Assembly: GCA_963974215.1 (NCBI GenBank)
Contig: CAXBBL010000002.1
Coordinates: forward strand, 186,001-250,000
DNA: 64,000 nt
Source: Croceimicrobium sp963974215
Lineage (GTDB): Bacteria > Bacteroidota > Bacteroidia > Flavobacteriales > Schleiferiaceae
Direction: 5' to 3'
In this document: positions 31,935 to 40,941 of the stretch, in pieces
Layout of the letters: every line of letters starts with the position of its first letter
Position numbering within the stretch: the stretch's first letter is position 1
Made by a program: the position numbers and the translations under genes
The notes under the pieces: generated by a model
What the model was told of the DNA's origin: nothing
Seen by the model: the letters and a program-made list of their open reading frames with translations, nothing else
Databases searched by the model: none

Positions 31935-32483
31935 TTATTTTTTAAAGGGTATACCAAATTTTGTTAACAGAGAAAGTGCCTCTTTATCGGTTCCAGCTGA
32001 AGTTACGAATGTGATATCCATACCCGTAATTCTGTTCACTTTATCGATATCAATCTCTGGAAAAATGATCTGCTCAGTAATTCCAAGAGTGTAGTTACCA
32101 CGACCATCAAAACCAGTGTTTTTGATACCATTGAAATCTCTGATGCGTGGCAGAGAAGACCATAATAATCTCTCTAGAAATTCGTACATCTGCGCTCCTC
32201 TCAGAGTAACCTTTGCTCCGATGGGCATGCCCTTTCTAAGCTTAAAGTTAGAGATATCCTTTTTCGAATAAGTGATAATTGCCTTTTGACCAGCAATCAT
32301 TGTCATTTGCTCTACCGCTTGATCCACCAACTTTTTATCGCCAGTTGCTTCACCAATACCTTGGGAAAGAACGATTTTCTTTAGAGCAGGTACCTCCATA
32401 ATGTTCTTATAACCAAACTCCTCAGTTAGAGCTGGAATAATCTCAGTAGGGTACTTATCTTTTAATTTTAGAGAAAAATCCAT
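31935..32483 (-). CDS. rplE: 50S ribosomal protein L5
   Basis: Binds 5S rRNA and contacts P-site tRNA. 182 residues: KYPTEIIPALTEEFGYKNIM, RKGMPIGAKVTLRGAQMYEF, and GRGNYTLGITEQIIFPEIDI. Complete. Its ATG overlaps the rplX stop region by one base, indicating coupled translation. Confidence 0.96.
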   Translation of the reverse strand: MDFSLKLKDKYPTEIIPALTEEFGYKNIMEVPALKKIVLSQGIGEATGDKKLVDQAVEQMTMIAGQKAIITYSKKDISNFKLRKGMPIGAKVTLRGAQMYEFLERLLWSSLPRIRDFNGIKNTGFDGRGNYTLGITEQIIFPEIDIDKVNRITGMDITFVTSAGTDKEALSLLTKFGIPFKK

Positions 32484-32809
32484 TACTTAATGATCTCTTG
32501 AGTTTTCTTAGAATACCTAACTAATTTTCCGTTCTCGTCTAACTTGCGTCCCACACGGGTTGCTTCGTTAGTACTTGGGTCAATTAGCATCAGCTTTGAA
32601 ACATAGATAGGAGCCTCCGTTTCCACAATGCCTCCTTGCGGATTATTAGCATCTGGTTTTTTGTGCTTCTTAACTACATTGATACCTTCAACGATAGCTT
32701 TTCCAGTCCTGGTAACCATTTCTAGTACCGTACCTTCTTTGCCCTTATCTTCTCCAGAAAGAACCTTAACCTTATCGCCTTTTCTAATATGAAATTTTTT
32801 CATTGCCAT
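32483..32809 (-). CDS. rplX: 50S ribosomal protein L24
   Basis: Assembly-initiating large-subunit protein with a KOW motif. 108 residues: FHIRKGDKVKVLSGEDKGKE, then VVKKHKKPDANNPQGGIVET and a C-terminal tail. Complete. It is four bases after rplN and overlaps rplE by one base. Confidence 0.96.
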   Translation of the reverse strand: MAMKKFHIRKGDKVKVLSGEDKGKEGTVLEMVTRTGKAIVEGINVVKKHKKPDANNPQGGIVETEAPIYVSKLMLIDPSTNEATRVGRKLDENGKLVRYSKKTQEIIK

Positions 32810-32812
32810 AAA

Positions 32813-33181
32813 TTAAAGAACCTCAGGGGCTAGTGAAACAATTTTCATGTACTGCTTATCTCTCAACTCACGAGCAACAGGACCGAATACACGCGTTCCT
32901 CTCATTTCGTTTTGTGGGTTTAACAATACACATGCATTATCATCGAAGCGGATGTATGAACCATCTGCACGACGAACTTCCTTACGGGTGCGAACTACTA
33001 CTGCTTTTGAAACTTGACCCTTTTTGGCATTACCAGAAGGGGTTGATTCTTTTATAGTAACTACGATACGATCTCCAACAGAGGCGTATCTACGTCCAGT
33101 TCCACCTAATACGCGAATAACTAATACTTCTTTTGCACCAGTATTATCCGCTACTTTTAGTCGTGATTCTTGTTGTACCAT
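32813..33181 (-). CDS. rplN: 50S ribosomal protein L14
   Basis: Conserved beta-barrel protein at the subunit interface. 122 residues: MVQQESRLKVADNTGAKEVL, the KESTPSGNAKKGQVSKAVVV segment, and ENEMRGTRVFGPVARELRDK-like C-terminal sequence (read NPQNEMRGTRVFGPVARELR). Complete and typical. It follows rpsQ by three bases. Confidence 0.96.
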   Translation of the reverse strand: MVQQESRLKVADNTGAKEVLVIRVLGGTGRRYASVGDRIVVTIKESTPSGNAKKGQVSKAVVVRTRKEVRRADGSYIRFDDNACVLLNPQNEMRGTRVFGPVARELRDKQYMKIVSLAPEVL

Positions 33182-33184
33182 CGC

Positions 33185-33445
33185 TTACTTAGCTCTTTCA
33201 ATGATTTCTACCAGTCTCCAGTTCTTAGTTTTACTCAAAGGACGAGTTTCCATGATGCGCACGGTATCACCGATATTGCAGTCATTCTTCTCATCATGAG
33301 CATGAAACTTTTTGGTAAGTTTAATGAACTTACCGTACATGGGGTGCTTTTGCTTTTTCTCAACTGCAACAACAATAGATTTATCCATTTTATTGCTAGT
33401 TACTAAGCCGATGCGTTCTTTACGCAATTTCCTTTTGTGTTCCAT
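33185..33445 (-). CDS. rpsQ: 30S ribosomal protein S17
   Basis: OB-fold protein that binds 16S rRNA. ATG 33445 gives 86 residues beginning MEHKRKLRKERIGLVTSNKM; an ATG nine bases upstream adds only three residues. The core signatures KMDKSIVVAVEKKQKHPMYG and DTVRIMETRPLSKTKNWRLV are present. Complete. Between rpmC and rplN. Confidence 0.95.
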   Translation of the reverse strand: MEHKRKLRKERIGLVTSNKMDKSIVVAVEKKQKHPMYGKFIKLTKKFHAHDEKNDCNIGDTVRIMETRPLSKTKNWRLVEIIERAK

Positions 33446-33459
33446 CTTGAACAAACTTA

Positions 33460-33660
33460 TTAAGATGCGCTTTCTAAAGCACGTGAACGAAGTTCAGTAC
33501 CCAGTCTTGCGATCAACTTTCTTTTTTGATTCAACTCTTGTGGATTTTCCAGAGGAGAGATATGATGCGCCATTTTAAGCTTGTCATATGAAATTTTCTC
33601 CTCAGATAAACGATCACTGATTTCTTGTGTCGTCATTTCTTTAATAACAGATGCCTTCAT
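33460..33660 (-). CDS. rpmC: 50S ribosomal protein L29
   Basis: Small two-helix protein at the tunnel exit where chaperones and SRP dock. 66 residues: SVIKEMTTQEISDRLSEEKI, HHISPLENPQELNQKRKLIA and RLGTELRSR. Complete. It follows rplP by 11 bases and precedes rpsQ. Confidence 0.95.
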   Translation of the reverse strand: MKASVIKEMTTQEISDRLSEEKISYDKLKMAHHISPLENPQELNQKRKLIARLGTELRSRALESAS

Positions 33661-33671
33661 TTTATATCTAA

Positions 33672-34094
33672 TTAGGCACCGGTATAATCCCGGCGAGTGA
33701 TTATCTTACATTTAACTGGAAGTTTTTGTGCCGCTAGGCGCAATGCTTCCTTCGCAATTTCCTGGCTTACACCGTCCAATTCGAATAAAATTCTACCTGG
33801 ACGAACCACTGCTACCCAGTGATCCAAAGCACCTTTACCTTTACCCATCCTTACTTCGGCTGGTTTCTTGGTTATAGGTTTGTCTGGAAAGATTCTGATC
33901 CAAAGCTGACCTTCTCTTTTCATGTAACGAGTAGCTGCAATACGAGCTGCCTCAATTTGACGAGAAGTAATAAATACTGGATCTATTGCTTTTAAACCGA
34001 AACTACCGAAAGCCATTTCTGCACCGCGCTGAGCATTACCTTTCATGCGGCCTTTAAAGGTCTTTCTATGTTTTGTTTTTTTAGGTTGTAACAT
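33672..34094 (-). CDS. rplP: 50S ribosomal protein L16
   Basis: Large-subunit protein that organises the A-site region. 140 residues: MLQPKKTKHRKTFKGRMKGN, ITSRQIEAARIAATRYMKRE, and RMGKGKGALDHWVAVVRPGR. Complete and typical of the family. Between rpsC and rpmC. Confidence 0.96.
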   Translation of the reverse strand: MLQPKKTKHRKTFKGRMKGNAQRGAEMAFGSFGLKAIDPVFITSRQIEAARIAATRYMKREGQLWIRIFPDKPITKKPAEVRMGKGKGALDHWVAVVRPGRILFELDGVSQEIAKEALRLAAQKLPVKCKIITRRDYTGA

Positions 34095-34120
34095 TTTTCA
34101 ATAAATTAAGCCTACGCCTA

Positions 34121-34846
34121 TTATTTTCTTTTTCTTCTGTTACGAGCAGCAGGACCTGCATTGTTCCCTTGGGCTGGACCAGCTTTTTTAACTGTTCCAA
34201 AAGGGTTACTAAGGTCACGCTTGCCGTATACCTCGCCTTTCATAATCCATACTTTAATACCCAATCTACCATAAGTAGTATGAGCTTCACTCAAAGCATA
34301 ATCGATGTCAGCGCGAAAAGTGTGTAATGGTGTTCTTCCATCTTTATACATCTCGGAACGAGCCATTTCTGCACCATTAAGACGTCCAGAAATCATTACC
34401 TTGATACCCTCTGACCCCATACGCATTGAAGCTGCAATAGCCATTTTCACAGCGCGACGGTAAGAGATACGTCCTTCAATTTGGCGGGCGATAGAATCAG
34501 CCACCAATTTTGCATCTAGTTCCGGACGTTTGATTTCAAAAATATTGATTTGAACCTCTTTACGAGTAAGTTTCTTCAACTCCTCTTTAAGCTTGTCTAC
34601 TTCTTGTCCACCCTTACCGATGATTATACCAGGACGACTGGTAGTAATCGTAATTGTGATCAATTTTAAAGTCCGCTCAATTATGATTCTACTTACACTA
34701 GCTTTCGCTAGACGAGCATATAGATAATCGCGAATTTTGGCATCTTCCGCAATTTTATCTCCGTAATTACGACCGCCGAACCAGTTACTGTCCCAGCCGC
34801 GAATAAATCCTAATCGGTTTCCTATCGGGTTAGTTTTTTGTCCCAT
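34121..34846 (-). CDS. rpsC: 30S ribosomal protein S3
   Basis: mRNA-entry protein with an intrinsic helicase role. 241 residues: MGQKTNPIGNRLGFIRGWDS, a KH domain with SRPGIIIGKGGQEVDKLKEE, and the C-terminal domain with RRAVKMAIAASMRMGSEGIK and ADIDYALSEAHTTYGRLGIK. A basic tail of about 25 residues closes the protein. Four bases after rplV. Confidence 0.96.
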   Translation of the reverse strand: MGQKTNPIGNRLGFIRGWDSNWFGGRNYGDKIAEDAKIRDYLYARLAKASVSRIIIERTLKLITITITTSRPGIIIGKGGQEVDKLKEELKKLTRKEVQINIFEIKRPELDAKLVADSIARQIEGRISYRRAVKMAIAASMRMGSEGIKVMISGRLNGAEMARSEMYKDGRTPLHTFRADIDYALSEAHTTYGRLGIKVWIMKGEVYGKRDLSNPFGTVKKAGPAQGNNAGPAARNRRKRK

Positions 34847-34850
34847 TCGG

Positions 34851-35285
34851 CTATTCGTTAATTTCGTTAGTTTCCCCAGTTAATGGCTCCGCAATGCGAG
34901 GACTAACCACTACTGTTACATGATTACTTCTCTTGCGAACACGGTGTGCACGGCCTTGTGGGGCTGGCTGAATACGTTTAAGCATTCTTGCACTGTCCAC
35001 CTGAATTTCTGAGATATAAAGAGCCGCATCATCAACGCTAGCATCCTCATTTTTCTGCTCCCAGTTATTGATAGCAGAAAGCACTAATTTCTCCAATGGT
35101 AGTGTAGCGTGCTTGGGGCTATGCTTTAATAAAAACAAAGCTTTTTGTACGTCTAAACCGCGAACCATATCAGCTACCAAACGCATCTTGCGAGGACTGG
35201 TAGGATAATTTCTTAACTGAGCGCTGGCCACATACTTGCGCGCCTCTTTAGTTGCCTCAGCTCTAAGTCTTTTTCTAGAACCCAT
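34851..35285 (-). CDS. rplV: 50S ribosomal protein L22
   Basis: Lines the peptide exit tunnel; its beta hairpin is the macrolide-sensitive tip. 144 residues. Conserved parts: LRNYPTSPRKMRLVADMVRG and RIQPAPQGRAHRVRKRSNHV. The N-terminus carries about 20 extra residues (MGSRKRLRAEATKEARKYVA) compared with E. coli L22, and there is a short C-terminal tail, both frequent in Bacteroidota. Ten bases after rpsS. Confidence 0.96.
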   Translation of the reverse strand: MGSRKRLRAEATKEARKYVASAQLRNYPTSPRKMRLVADMVRGLDVQKALFLLKHSPKHATLPLEKLVLSAINNWEQKNEDASVDDAALYISEIQVDSARMLKRIQPAPQGRAHRVRKRSNHVTVVVSPRIAEPLTGETNEINE

Positions 35286-35295
35286 ATCTTAATTC

Positions 35296-35577
35296 TTAGC
35301 GCTTACCTTTATCTTTCTTATTGCCACCATGACCACGGAAAGTACGTGTCAAGGAGAACTCACCGAACTTGTGCCCTACCATGTTTTCTGTTACAAAAAC
35401 TGGTACGAAAGTTCTTCCATTATGAACGGCTATGGTCTGCCCAACCGCCTCTGGAAAAATCATCGAAGCGCGTGAATATGTTTTGATCACAGATTTCTTT
35501 CCGCTCTCAACATTATTCATTACCCGCTTTTCCAGCTTATGGTGAATGAAAGGACCTTTTTTTAATGATCTCGCCAT
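35296..35577 (-). CDS. rpsS: 30S ribosomal protein S19
   Basis: Small-subunit head protein. 93 residues: MARSLKKGPFIHHKLEKRVM, the signature TIAVHNGRTFVPVFVTENMV and GHKFGEFSLTRTFRGHGG. Complete. Between rplB and rplV. Confidence 0.96.
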   Translation of the reverse strand: MARSLKKGPFIHHKLEKRVMNNVESGKKSVIKTYSRASMIFPEAVGQTIAVHNGRTFVPVFVTENMVGHKFGEFSLTRTFRGHGGNKKDKGKR

Positions 35578-35583
35578 AGCTAA

Positions 35584-36408
35584 TTACTTTTTACGTCTTT
35601 CAATGATATACTTGTTCGACTCTTTTTTGGGAGTACGAGTTTTATAACCTTTAGCAGGAATGCCATTTCTAGAACGTGGATGACCACCACTAGCACGACC
35701 TTCACCACCACCCATCGGGTGATCTACTGGGTTCATCGCTACACCTCTTACACGAGGTCTGCGACCTAACCATCTGCTTCTACCAGCTTTACCACTGCGC
35801 TCTAACTGATGATCACTGTTACCAATAGCACCAATTGTTGCTTTACAGGTAATTAAGATCATACGAGTCTCACCACTTGGCATCTTCACGATGGCATACT
35901 TACCATCACGCGCCGCTAATTGAGCAAAGGTACCCGCACTTCTAGCTATAATAGCTCCTTGACCAGGACGCATCTCGATACAGCTAATTACAGTACCTAG
36001 AGGAATCTCAGAAAGAAATAACGTATTTCCAATTTCTGGAGCAACACCTGCACCGCTAATCACCTTTTGGTCTACTTGTAAACCATTGGGTGCGATAACA
36101 TAGCGCTTCTCACCATCTGCATAATATAATAAAGCTACACGAGCAGAACGGTTTGGATCATATTCAATACTTTTTACAGTAGCTTCTATGCCATCCTTAT
36201 CTCTCTTAAAGTCGATTGTACGGTATTTTTTCTTATGACCACCACCTAATTGGCGCACTGTCATTTTACCAGTATTATTACGACCTCCTGATTTGGATAT
36301 TCCTTTTACAAGTGACTTTTCAGGTTTTGCAGCCGATACAGTTTCGAACTGACCCGCTACTTTAAAACGTTGACCTGGAGTCGTTGGATTTAATTTACGT
36401 ACTGCCAT
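35584..36408 (-). CDS. rplB: 50S ribosomal protein L2
   Basis: Essential for subunit association and peptidyl transfer. 274 residues: MAVRKLNPTTPGQRFKVAGQ, GRNNTGKMTVRQLGGGHKKK, and the C-terminal signature RGVAMNPVDHPMGGGEGRAS containing the His near the catalytic centre. Complete. Three bases after rplW. Confidence 0.97.
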   Translation of the reverse strand: MAVRKLNPTTPGQRFKVAGQFETVSAAKPEKSLVKGISKSGGRNNTGKMTVRQLGGGHKKKYRTIDFKRDKDGIEATVKSIEYDPNRSARVALLYYADGEKRYVIAPNGLQVDQKVISGAGVAPEIGNTLFLSEIPLGTVISCIEMRPGQGAIIARSAGTFAQLAARDGKYAIVKMPSGETRMILITCKATIGAIGNSDHQLERSGKAGRSRWLGRRPRVRGVAMNPVDHPMGGGEGRASGGHPRSRNGIPAKGYKTRTPKKESNKYIIERRKK

Positions 36409-36410
36409 AA

Positions 36411-36701
36411 TTAAATTTCGCTATAAAGGTCAATAGTTTCACCACTGCGAACTTGTACTATCGCCTTCTTGTATTTTCCAGTGTTTCCTCTAGCCACACC
36501 TTGTTTAGTGTAGCGGAATTTACTTTTACCTGGCATAACCATGGTTTTAACACTGTCTACATTTACACCATAAAGCTCTTCGATCGCCTTGCGAATCTCA
36601 ACCTTATTGGCACTTATAGCCACCTGAAATGCGAAACGATTTTTGTCTTCGCTATCGGCGGTTGCCTTCTCCGTAATGATTGGTTTAATCAAAATGCCCA
36701 T
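36411..36701 (-). CDS. rplW: 50S ribosomal protein L23
   Basis: Tunnel-exit protein that docks trigger factor and SRP. 96 residues: MGILIKPIITEKATADSEDK, FAFQVAISANKVEIRKAIEE and YGVNVDSVKTMVMPGK. Complete. Between rplD (3 bases) and rplB (2 bases). Confidence 0.96.
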   Translation of the reverse strand: MGILIKPIITEKATADSEDKNRFAFQVAISANKVEIRKAIEELYGVNVDSVKTMVMPGKSKFRYTKQGVARGNTGKYKKAIVQVRSGETIDLYSEI

Positions 36702-36704
36702 GGT

Positions 36705-37334
36705 CTACTTTCTTAAAACGTTTTCAAGCTTCTCTAATGAATCCTCAGTTAAAACGATAGCTTGACTGTTCAAAACTATGTAAGTGTTTATATCTGAGGC
36801 ATTTACCACCTTAGAGCCCTTAAAATTTCGGGACGACAAATATACAGATTTATCTGACTCTCCAAGCACTAATAAAGATTTTTTATCTTTTATTCCTAAA
36901 GCGTTCAAAATCTGTAAGTAAGATTTAGTACTTGGCGCTTCAAAACTGAAGTTCTCAACTACCATAATTTTGTCTTCCGAAGCCTTCTGACTCATGGCTG
37001 AACGACGTGCTAATGTTTTTAGCTTTTTGTTCAACTTGAAACTGTAATCGCGTGGACGTGGACCAAATACGGTACCACCACCTCTTTGCACTGGAGACTT
37101 TAAAGATCCAACACGCGCGTTACCTGTTCCTTTTTGACGAAAGAACTTTTTAGTGGTTCTTGAAACCTCTGCACGTTCTTTCGCTTTGTGAGTACCTTGA
37201 CGTTGATTAGCTAAATATTGCTTTACGTCTAAATACAGAGCATGATTGTTGGGCTCGATGGCAAACAAGTCATCTGATAAGGTCACTTTGCGACCTGTAT
37301 CCTTACCCTCTTTATTTAATACTGCTAATTCCAT
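36705..37334 (-). CDS. rplD: 50S ribosomal protein L4
   Basis: Tunnel protein; in E. coli also the S10-operon autoregulator. 209 residues with RQKGTGNARVGSLKSPVQRG and GGTVFGPRPRDYSFKLNKKL, the extended loop that enters the tunnel. Complete. The start overlaps the rplC stop by one base, so translation is probably coupled. The S10-leader attenuator known in gammaproteobacteria is not recognisable here. Confidence 0.96.
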   Translation of the reverse strand: MELAVLNKEGKDTGRKVTLSDDLFAIEPNNHALYLDVKQYLANQRQGTHKAKERAEVSRTTKKFFRQKGTGNARVGSLKSPVQRGGGTVFGPRPRDYSFKLNKKLKTLARRSAMSQKASEDKIMVVENFSFEAPSTKSYLQILNALGIKDKKSLLVLGESDKSVYLSSRNFKGSKVVNASDINTYIVLNSQAIVLTEDSLEKLENVLRK

Positions 37335-37960
37335 TACTTCGTGATTATTACGAGTGAATTCTTAGGACCAGGAATGGACCCTTTTAACACGAGTAGATTC
37401 TTGTCGGTATCCACCTTAATAACACGTAGGTTCTCTACCATGGTCATTTCACCACCCATACGGCCGGCCATGCGCATACCTTTAAATACTCTTGAAGGAT
37501 CAGAACCTGCACCAATAGAACCTGGCGCACGTAGTCTGTTATGCTGTCCGTGTGTAGCTTGACCAACACCACCAAAACCGTGACGCTTTACTACACCTTG
37601 GAAACCTTTACCTTTAGAAATACCTTGTACATCTACAAACTGTCCCTCGGCTAAAAACTCTTCTAACTTAAGTTCAGAACCTAAAGCTAAATCTGCTGAG
37701 TAACCTGCAGGGGCAAATTCCTTTAACATTTTGCGAGGAGTAACTCCAGCTTTCTTAAAGTGACCTTTAAGGGCTGAGGGAGTTCTTTTCTCTTTTGCTT
37801 CTCCAAATCCTAATTGGATAGCTTCGTAACCGTCTTTTTCAACAGTCTTGATCTGGGTTACCACATTGGCTTCCACTTCGATGACGGTACACGGTAAATT
37901 TTTACCGTTTTCGTCAAAGAGGCTTGTCATCCCGATCTTTTTACCGATCATTCCAGGCAT
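37334..37960 (-). CDS. rplC: 50S ribosomal protein L3
   Basis: Assembly-initiating protein that reaches the peptidyl-transferase centre. 208 residues: MPGMIGKKIGMTSLFDENGK, the signature GISKGKGFQGVVKRHGFGGV and the loop GSIGAGSDPSRVFKGMRMAG. Complete. It follows rpsJ by 38 bases, the largest gap in the ribosomal cluster apart from none other above 27 bases, but no promoter box is seen there. Confidence 0.96.
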   Translation of the reverse strand: MPGMIGKKIGMTSLFDENGKNLPCTVIEVEANVVTQIKTVEKDGYEAIQLGFGEAKEKRTPSALKGHFKKAGVTPRKMLKEFAPAGYSADLALGSELKLEEFLAEGQFVDVQGISKGKGFQGVVKRHGFGGVGQATHGQHNRLRAPGSIGAGSDPSRVFKGMRMAGRMGGEMTMVENLRVIKVDTDKNLLVLKGSIPGPKNSLVIITK

Positions 37961-37998
37961 TCGACAATCTATTTATTTGTTATAAAAAATTCTATCTA

Positions 37999-38304
37999 TC
38001 AAACTTTAATCTCTACTTCTACTCCACTGGGAAGCTCAAGTTTCATTAGTGCGTCAATAGTCTTTGAAGAAGAACTATAGATATCTAATAAACGCTTGAA
38101 AGAAGAGAGTTGAAATTGCTCACGTGACTTCTTGTTTACGTGTGGTGAACGCAATACGGTATAAATTCGCTTGTTTGTTGGAAGCGGAATTGGACCGTTA
38201 ACGATAGCACCTGTACTCTTTACAGTCTTCACAATTTTCTCAGCAGACTTGTCTACTAAATTGTGATCGTAAGACTTTAACTTAATGCGGATTTTCTGAC
38301 TCAT
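37999..38304 (-). CDS. rpsJ: 30S ribosomal protein S10
   Basis: Small-subunit protein that in other bacteria also pairs with NusB in antitermination. 101 residues: MSQKIRIKLKSYDHNLVDKS, the loop GPIPLPTNKRIYTVLRSPHV and a C-terminal LELPSGVEVEIKV. Complete. It directly follows fusA (17 bases); tuf, often found between them, is not here. Confidence 0.96.
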   Translation of the reverse strand: MSQKIRIKLKSYDHNLVDKSAEKIVKTVKSTGAIVNGPIPLPTNKRIYTVLRSPHVNKKSREQFQLSSFKRLLDIYSSSSKTIDALMKLELPSGVEVEIKV

Positions 38305-38321
38305 CTTATCTAAATAAAACC

Positions 38322-40424
38322 TTAACCTTTGTTTCCTTTAACCTTTGCAATAACCTCTTCAGCAATACCTTTTGGCGCTTCCGCGAAATGCGAGAATTCC
38401 ATTGTAGATGTTGCTCTACCTGATGAGTTAGTACGTAAATCAGTTACGTAACCGAACATTTCAGACAAAGGCACTTTAGCCTTAATCGTTTTTGAATTGT
38501 TACGATCACCCATACCTTCTACTACTCCACGACGACGGTTTAAGTCACCTACGATCTCACCCATATACTCTTCTGGAGTTAATACCTCCATCTGCATAAT
38601 AGGCTCTAATAATACTGGGTTAGCTTTAGGAACAGCCGTACGGAATGCCATCTTAGCAGCTACTTCGAAAGACAACTGATCCGAATCCACAGGGTGGAAA
38701 GACCCGTCCTTCAATACAACTTTCATGCTATCCACGGTATAACCGGCTAATACACCAGTTGCCATTGCTTCCTTAAATCCTTTCTCAATTGAAGGAACAA
38801 ATTCCTTAGGAACGTTACCACCTTTAACTTCGTTAACAAAAACCAATCCTGGCTCCTCTGAGTCACTTGGTCCAATGGTAACAACGATATCGGCAAATTT
38901 ACCACGACCACCCGTTTGTTTCTTGTAAACCTCACGGTGATCAATTGTACCATTAATAGCTTCCTTGTAAGAAACCTGTGGTGCACCTTGATTAACCTCT
39001 ACCTTAAACTCACGACGTAAACGGTCAATGATAATATCTAAGTGAAGCTCACCCATACCGCTAATTACGGTTTGACCAGTTTCCTCGTCAGTGTGAACAC
39101 GGAAAGTAGGATCCTCTTCGGCAAGCTTAGATAAAGCCATACCTAATTTATCCACGTCAGCCTTCGTTTTGGGCTCTACCGCTAAACCAATTACGGGTTC
39201 AGGGAAGTCCATTGACTCCAATACGATAGGCGCACTCTCAGCACATAAAGTATCTCCAGTTTTAATATCCTTAAAACCTACTAATGCACCAATATCTCCA
39301 GCACCTAGCTCATCAATTTGATTCTGCTTGTTTGCGTGCATTTGGAAAATACGAGAGATACGTTCCTTTTTACCCGTTCTAGTGTTTTGAACATAAGAAC
39401 CTGAAGGAAGTACACCTGAATAGGCGCGGGTAAAACACAAACGACCTACGAAGGGGTCGGTAGCAATTTTAAATGCTAATCCTGCAAAAGGCTCATCAAA
39501 AGAAGGTCTACGCTTCTCTTCTTCGCCGGTTTCAGGATTGGTACCAATAATAGCATCAACATCGATTGGCGAAGGCATTAATTCCATCACCATGTCAAGC
39601 ATTGCTTGAACACCTTTGTTTTTAAACGCAGATCCACACATCATTGGAACAACTTTGTTCGCAACAGTGGCTTCGCGTAAAGCGTCTAAGATTTCACGCT
39701 CTGTTAATGATTCTGGATCTTCAAAATACTTTTCCATCAAAGTATCATTGAATTCAGCTACCGCTTCTAATAATTTCTCTCTGTACTCGGTTGCTTCTTC
39801 CATCAAATCAGCGGGAATATCAACTTCACTGAAAGTCATCCCCATATCGTCTTCATTCCAAACTATACCGCGGAAGTTGATCAAATCAACCACCCCCTTA
39901 AAGTCGGCTTCAGAACCAATTGGTAATTGCAAGGGAAGAGCAGTACTTCCTAACATTTCCTTTACTTGCTTACAAACATTAAGGAAGTCAGATCCCTGAC
40001 GGTCCATTTTGTTTACAAAGCCAATACGAGGAACGTTATAGTTATTAGCAAGTCTCCAGTTAGTTTCAGATTGTGGCTCAACGCCGTCAACCGCACTAAA
40101 TAAGAAAACTAAACCATCCAATACACGCAAAGAACGATTTACCTCAACGGTAAAGTCAACGTGTCCTGGAGTATCAATAATGTTGATGTGGTAATCATCA
40201 CCGCGGTAAGGCCAAGTTAAAGTAGTAGCCGCAGAGGTAATGGTAATACCACGCTCTTGCTCTTGCTCCATCCAGTCCATGGTGGCTGCACCATCATGTA
40301 CTTCTCCGATCTTGTGACTTACTCCACCGTAATAAAGAATACGCTCAGTGGTGGTTGTTTTACCCGCATCGATATGCGCTGCAATACCAATGTTACGGGT
40401 GTATTTTAAATTTCTTTTAGCCAT
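38322..40424 (-). CDS. fusA: translation elongation factor G
   Basis: GTPase that drives ribosomal translocation. 700 residues with the full five-domain layout. GTPase motifs: AHIDAGKTTTTERILYYGG (G1, about 15-33), RGITITSAATT (G2), DTPGHVDFTVEV (G3, about 88-99), NKMDRQGSDF (G4). Domain IV with GGRGKFADIVVTIGPSDSEE and domain V ending in SFSHFAEAP-like sequence (read TSTMEFSHFAEAPKGIAEEV) are complete. Part of the rpsL-rpsG-fusA string; the neighbouring tuf gene is absent. Confidence 0.97.
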   Translation of the reverse strand: MAKRNLKYTRNIGIAAHIDAGKTTTTERILYYGGVSHKIGEVHDGAATMDWMEQEQERGITITSAATTLTWPYRGDDYHINIIDTPGHVDFTVEVNRSLRVLDGLVFLFSAVDGVEPQSETNWRLANNYNVPRIGFVNKMDRQGSDFLNVCKQVKEMLGSTALPLQLPIGSEADFKGVVDLINFRGIVWNEDDMGMTFSEVDIPADLMEEATEYREKLLEAVAEFNDTLMEKYFEDPESLTEREILDALREATVANKVVPMMCGSAFKNKGVQAMLDMVMELMPSPIDVDAIIGTNPETGEEEKRRPSFDEPFAGLAFKIATDPFVGRLCFTRAYSGVLPSGSYVQNTRTGKKERISRIFQMHANKQNQIDELGAGDIGALVGFKDIKTGDTLCAESAPIVLESMDFPEPVIGLAVEPKTKADVDKLGMALSKLAEEDPTFRVHTDEETGQTVISGMGELHLDIIIDRLRREFKVEVNQGAPQVSYKEAINGTIDHREVYKKQTGGRGKFADIVVTIGPSDSEEPGLVFVNEVKGGNVPKEFVPSIEKGFKEAMATGVLAGYTVDSMKVVLKDGSFHPVDSDQLSFEVAAKMAFRTAVPKANPVLLEPIMQMEVLTPEEYMGEIVGDLNRRRGVVEGMGDRNNSKTIKAKVPLSEMFGYVTDLRTNSSGRATSTMEFSHFAEAPKGIAEEVIAKVKGNKG

Positions 40425-40449
40425 GATTTTATTTCTCTATTGTGACCAA

Positions 40450-40923
40450 TTAAAATCTACCGAAGTGCGCAAATGCTTTATTCGCATCCGCCATCTTGTG
40501 AGTATCTAATCTCTTCTTAACTGCTGCACCTTCTTCCTTAGCTGCTGCCATCACCTCTGCTGCTAAACGATTAGCCATGGCTTTCTCGTTGCGCTTACGC
40601 GAGTAAGAAATTAACCACTTCATCGCTACAGAAACCTTACGGTCTGGACGAATTTGAATAGGAATTTGGAAGGTTGCACCACCAACACGCTTAGAACGAA
40701 CTTCTACGTGTGGCATTACGTTATTTAAAGCTTCTTTCCACAACTCTAATCCATTACCTTCTCCGGTTTTCTCAGAAATGATATCGATTGCATCGTAGAA
40801 AATACGGTAAGAAACACTCTTCTTACCATCTAGCATCATCATATTTACAAAACGAGTTACCAATGGATCACCAAAACGTGGATCGGGTAACAGGGGTCTT
40901 TTTTTAGCTCTTGCCTTTCTCAT
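40450..40923 (-). CDS. rpsG: 30S ribosomal protein S7
   Basis: Primary 16S rRNA-binding protein of the head. 157 residues: MRKARAKKRPLLPDPRFGDP, MMLDGKKSVSYRIFYDAIDI, EVRSKRVGGATFQIPIQIRP, and the C-terminal KKRLDTHKMADANKAFAHFG. Complete. It follows rpsL by 18 bases. Confidence 0.96.
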   Translation of the reverse strand: MRKARAKKRPLLPDPRFGDPLVTRFVNMMMLDGKKSVSYRIFYDAIDIISEKTGEGNGLELWKEALNNVMPHVEVRSKRVGGATFQIPIQIRPDRKVSVAMKWLISYSRKRNEKAMANRLAAEVMAAAKEEGAAVKKRLDTHKMADANKAFAHFGRF

Positions 40924-40941
40924 GAGACTCTTTGAATAAGA

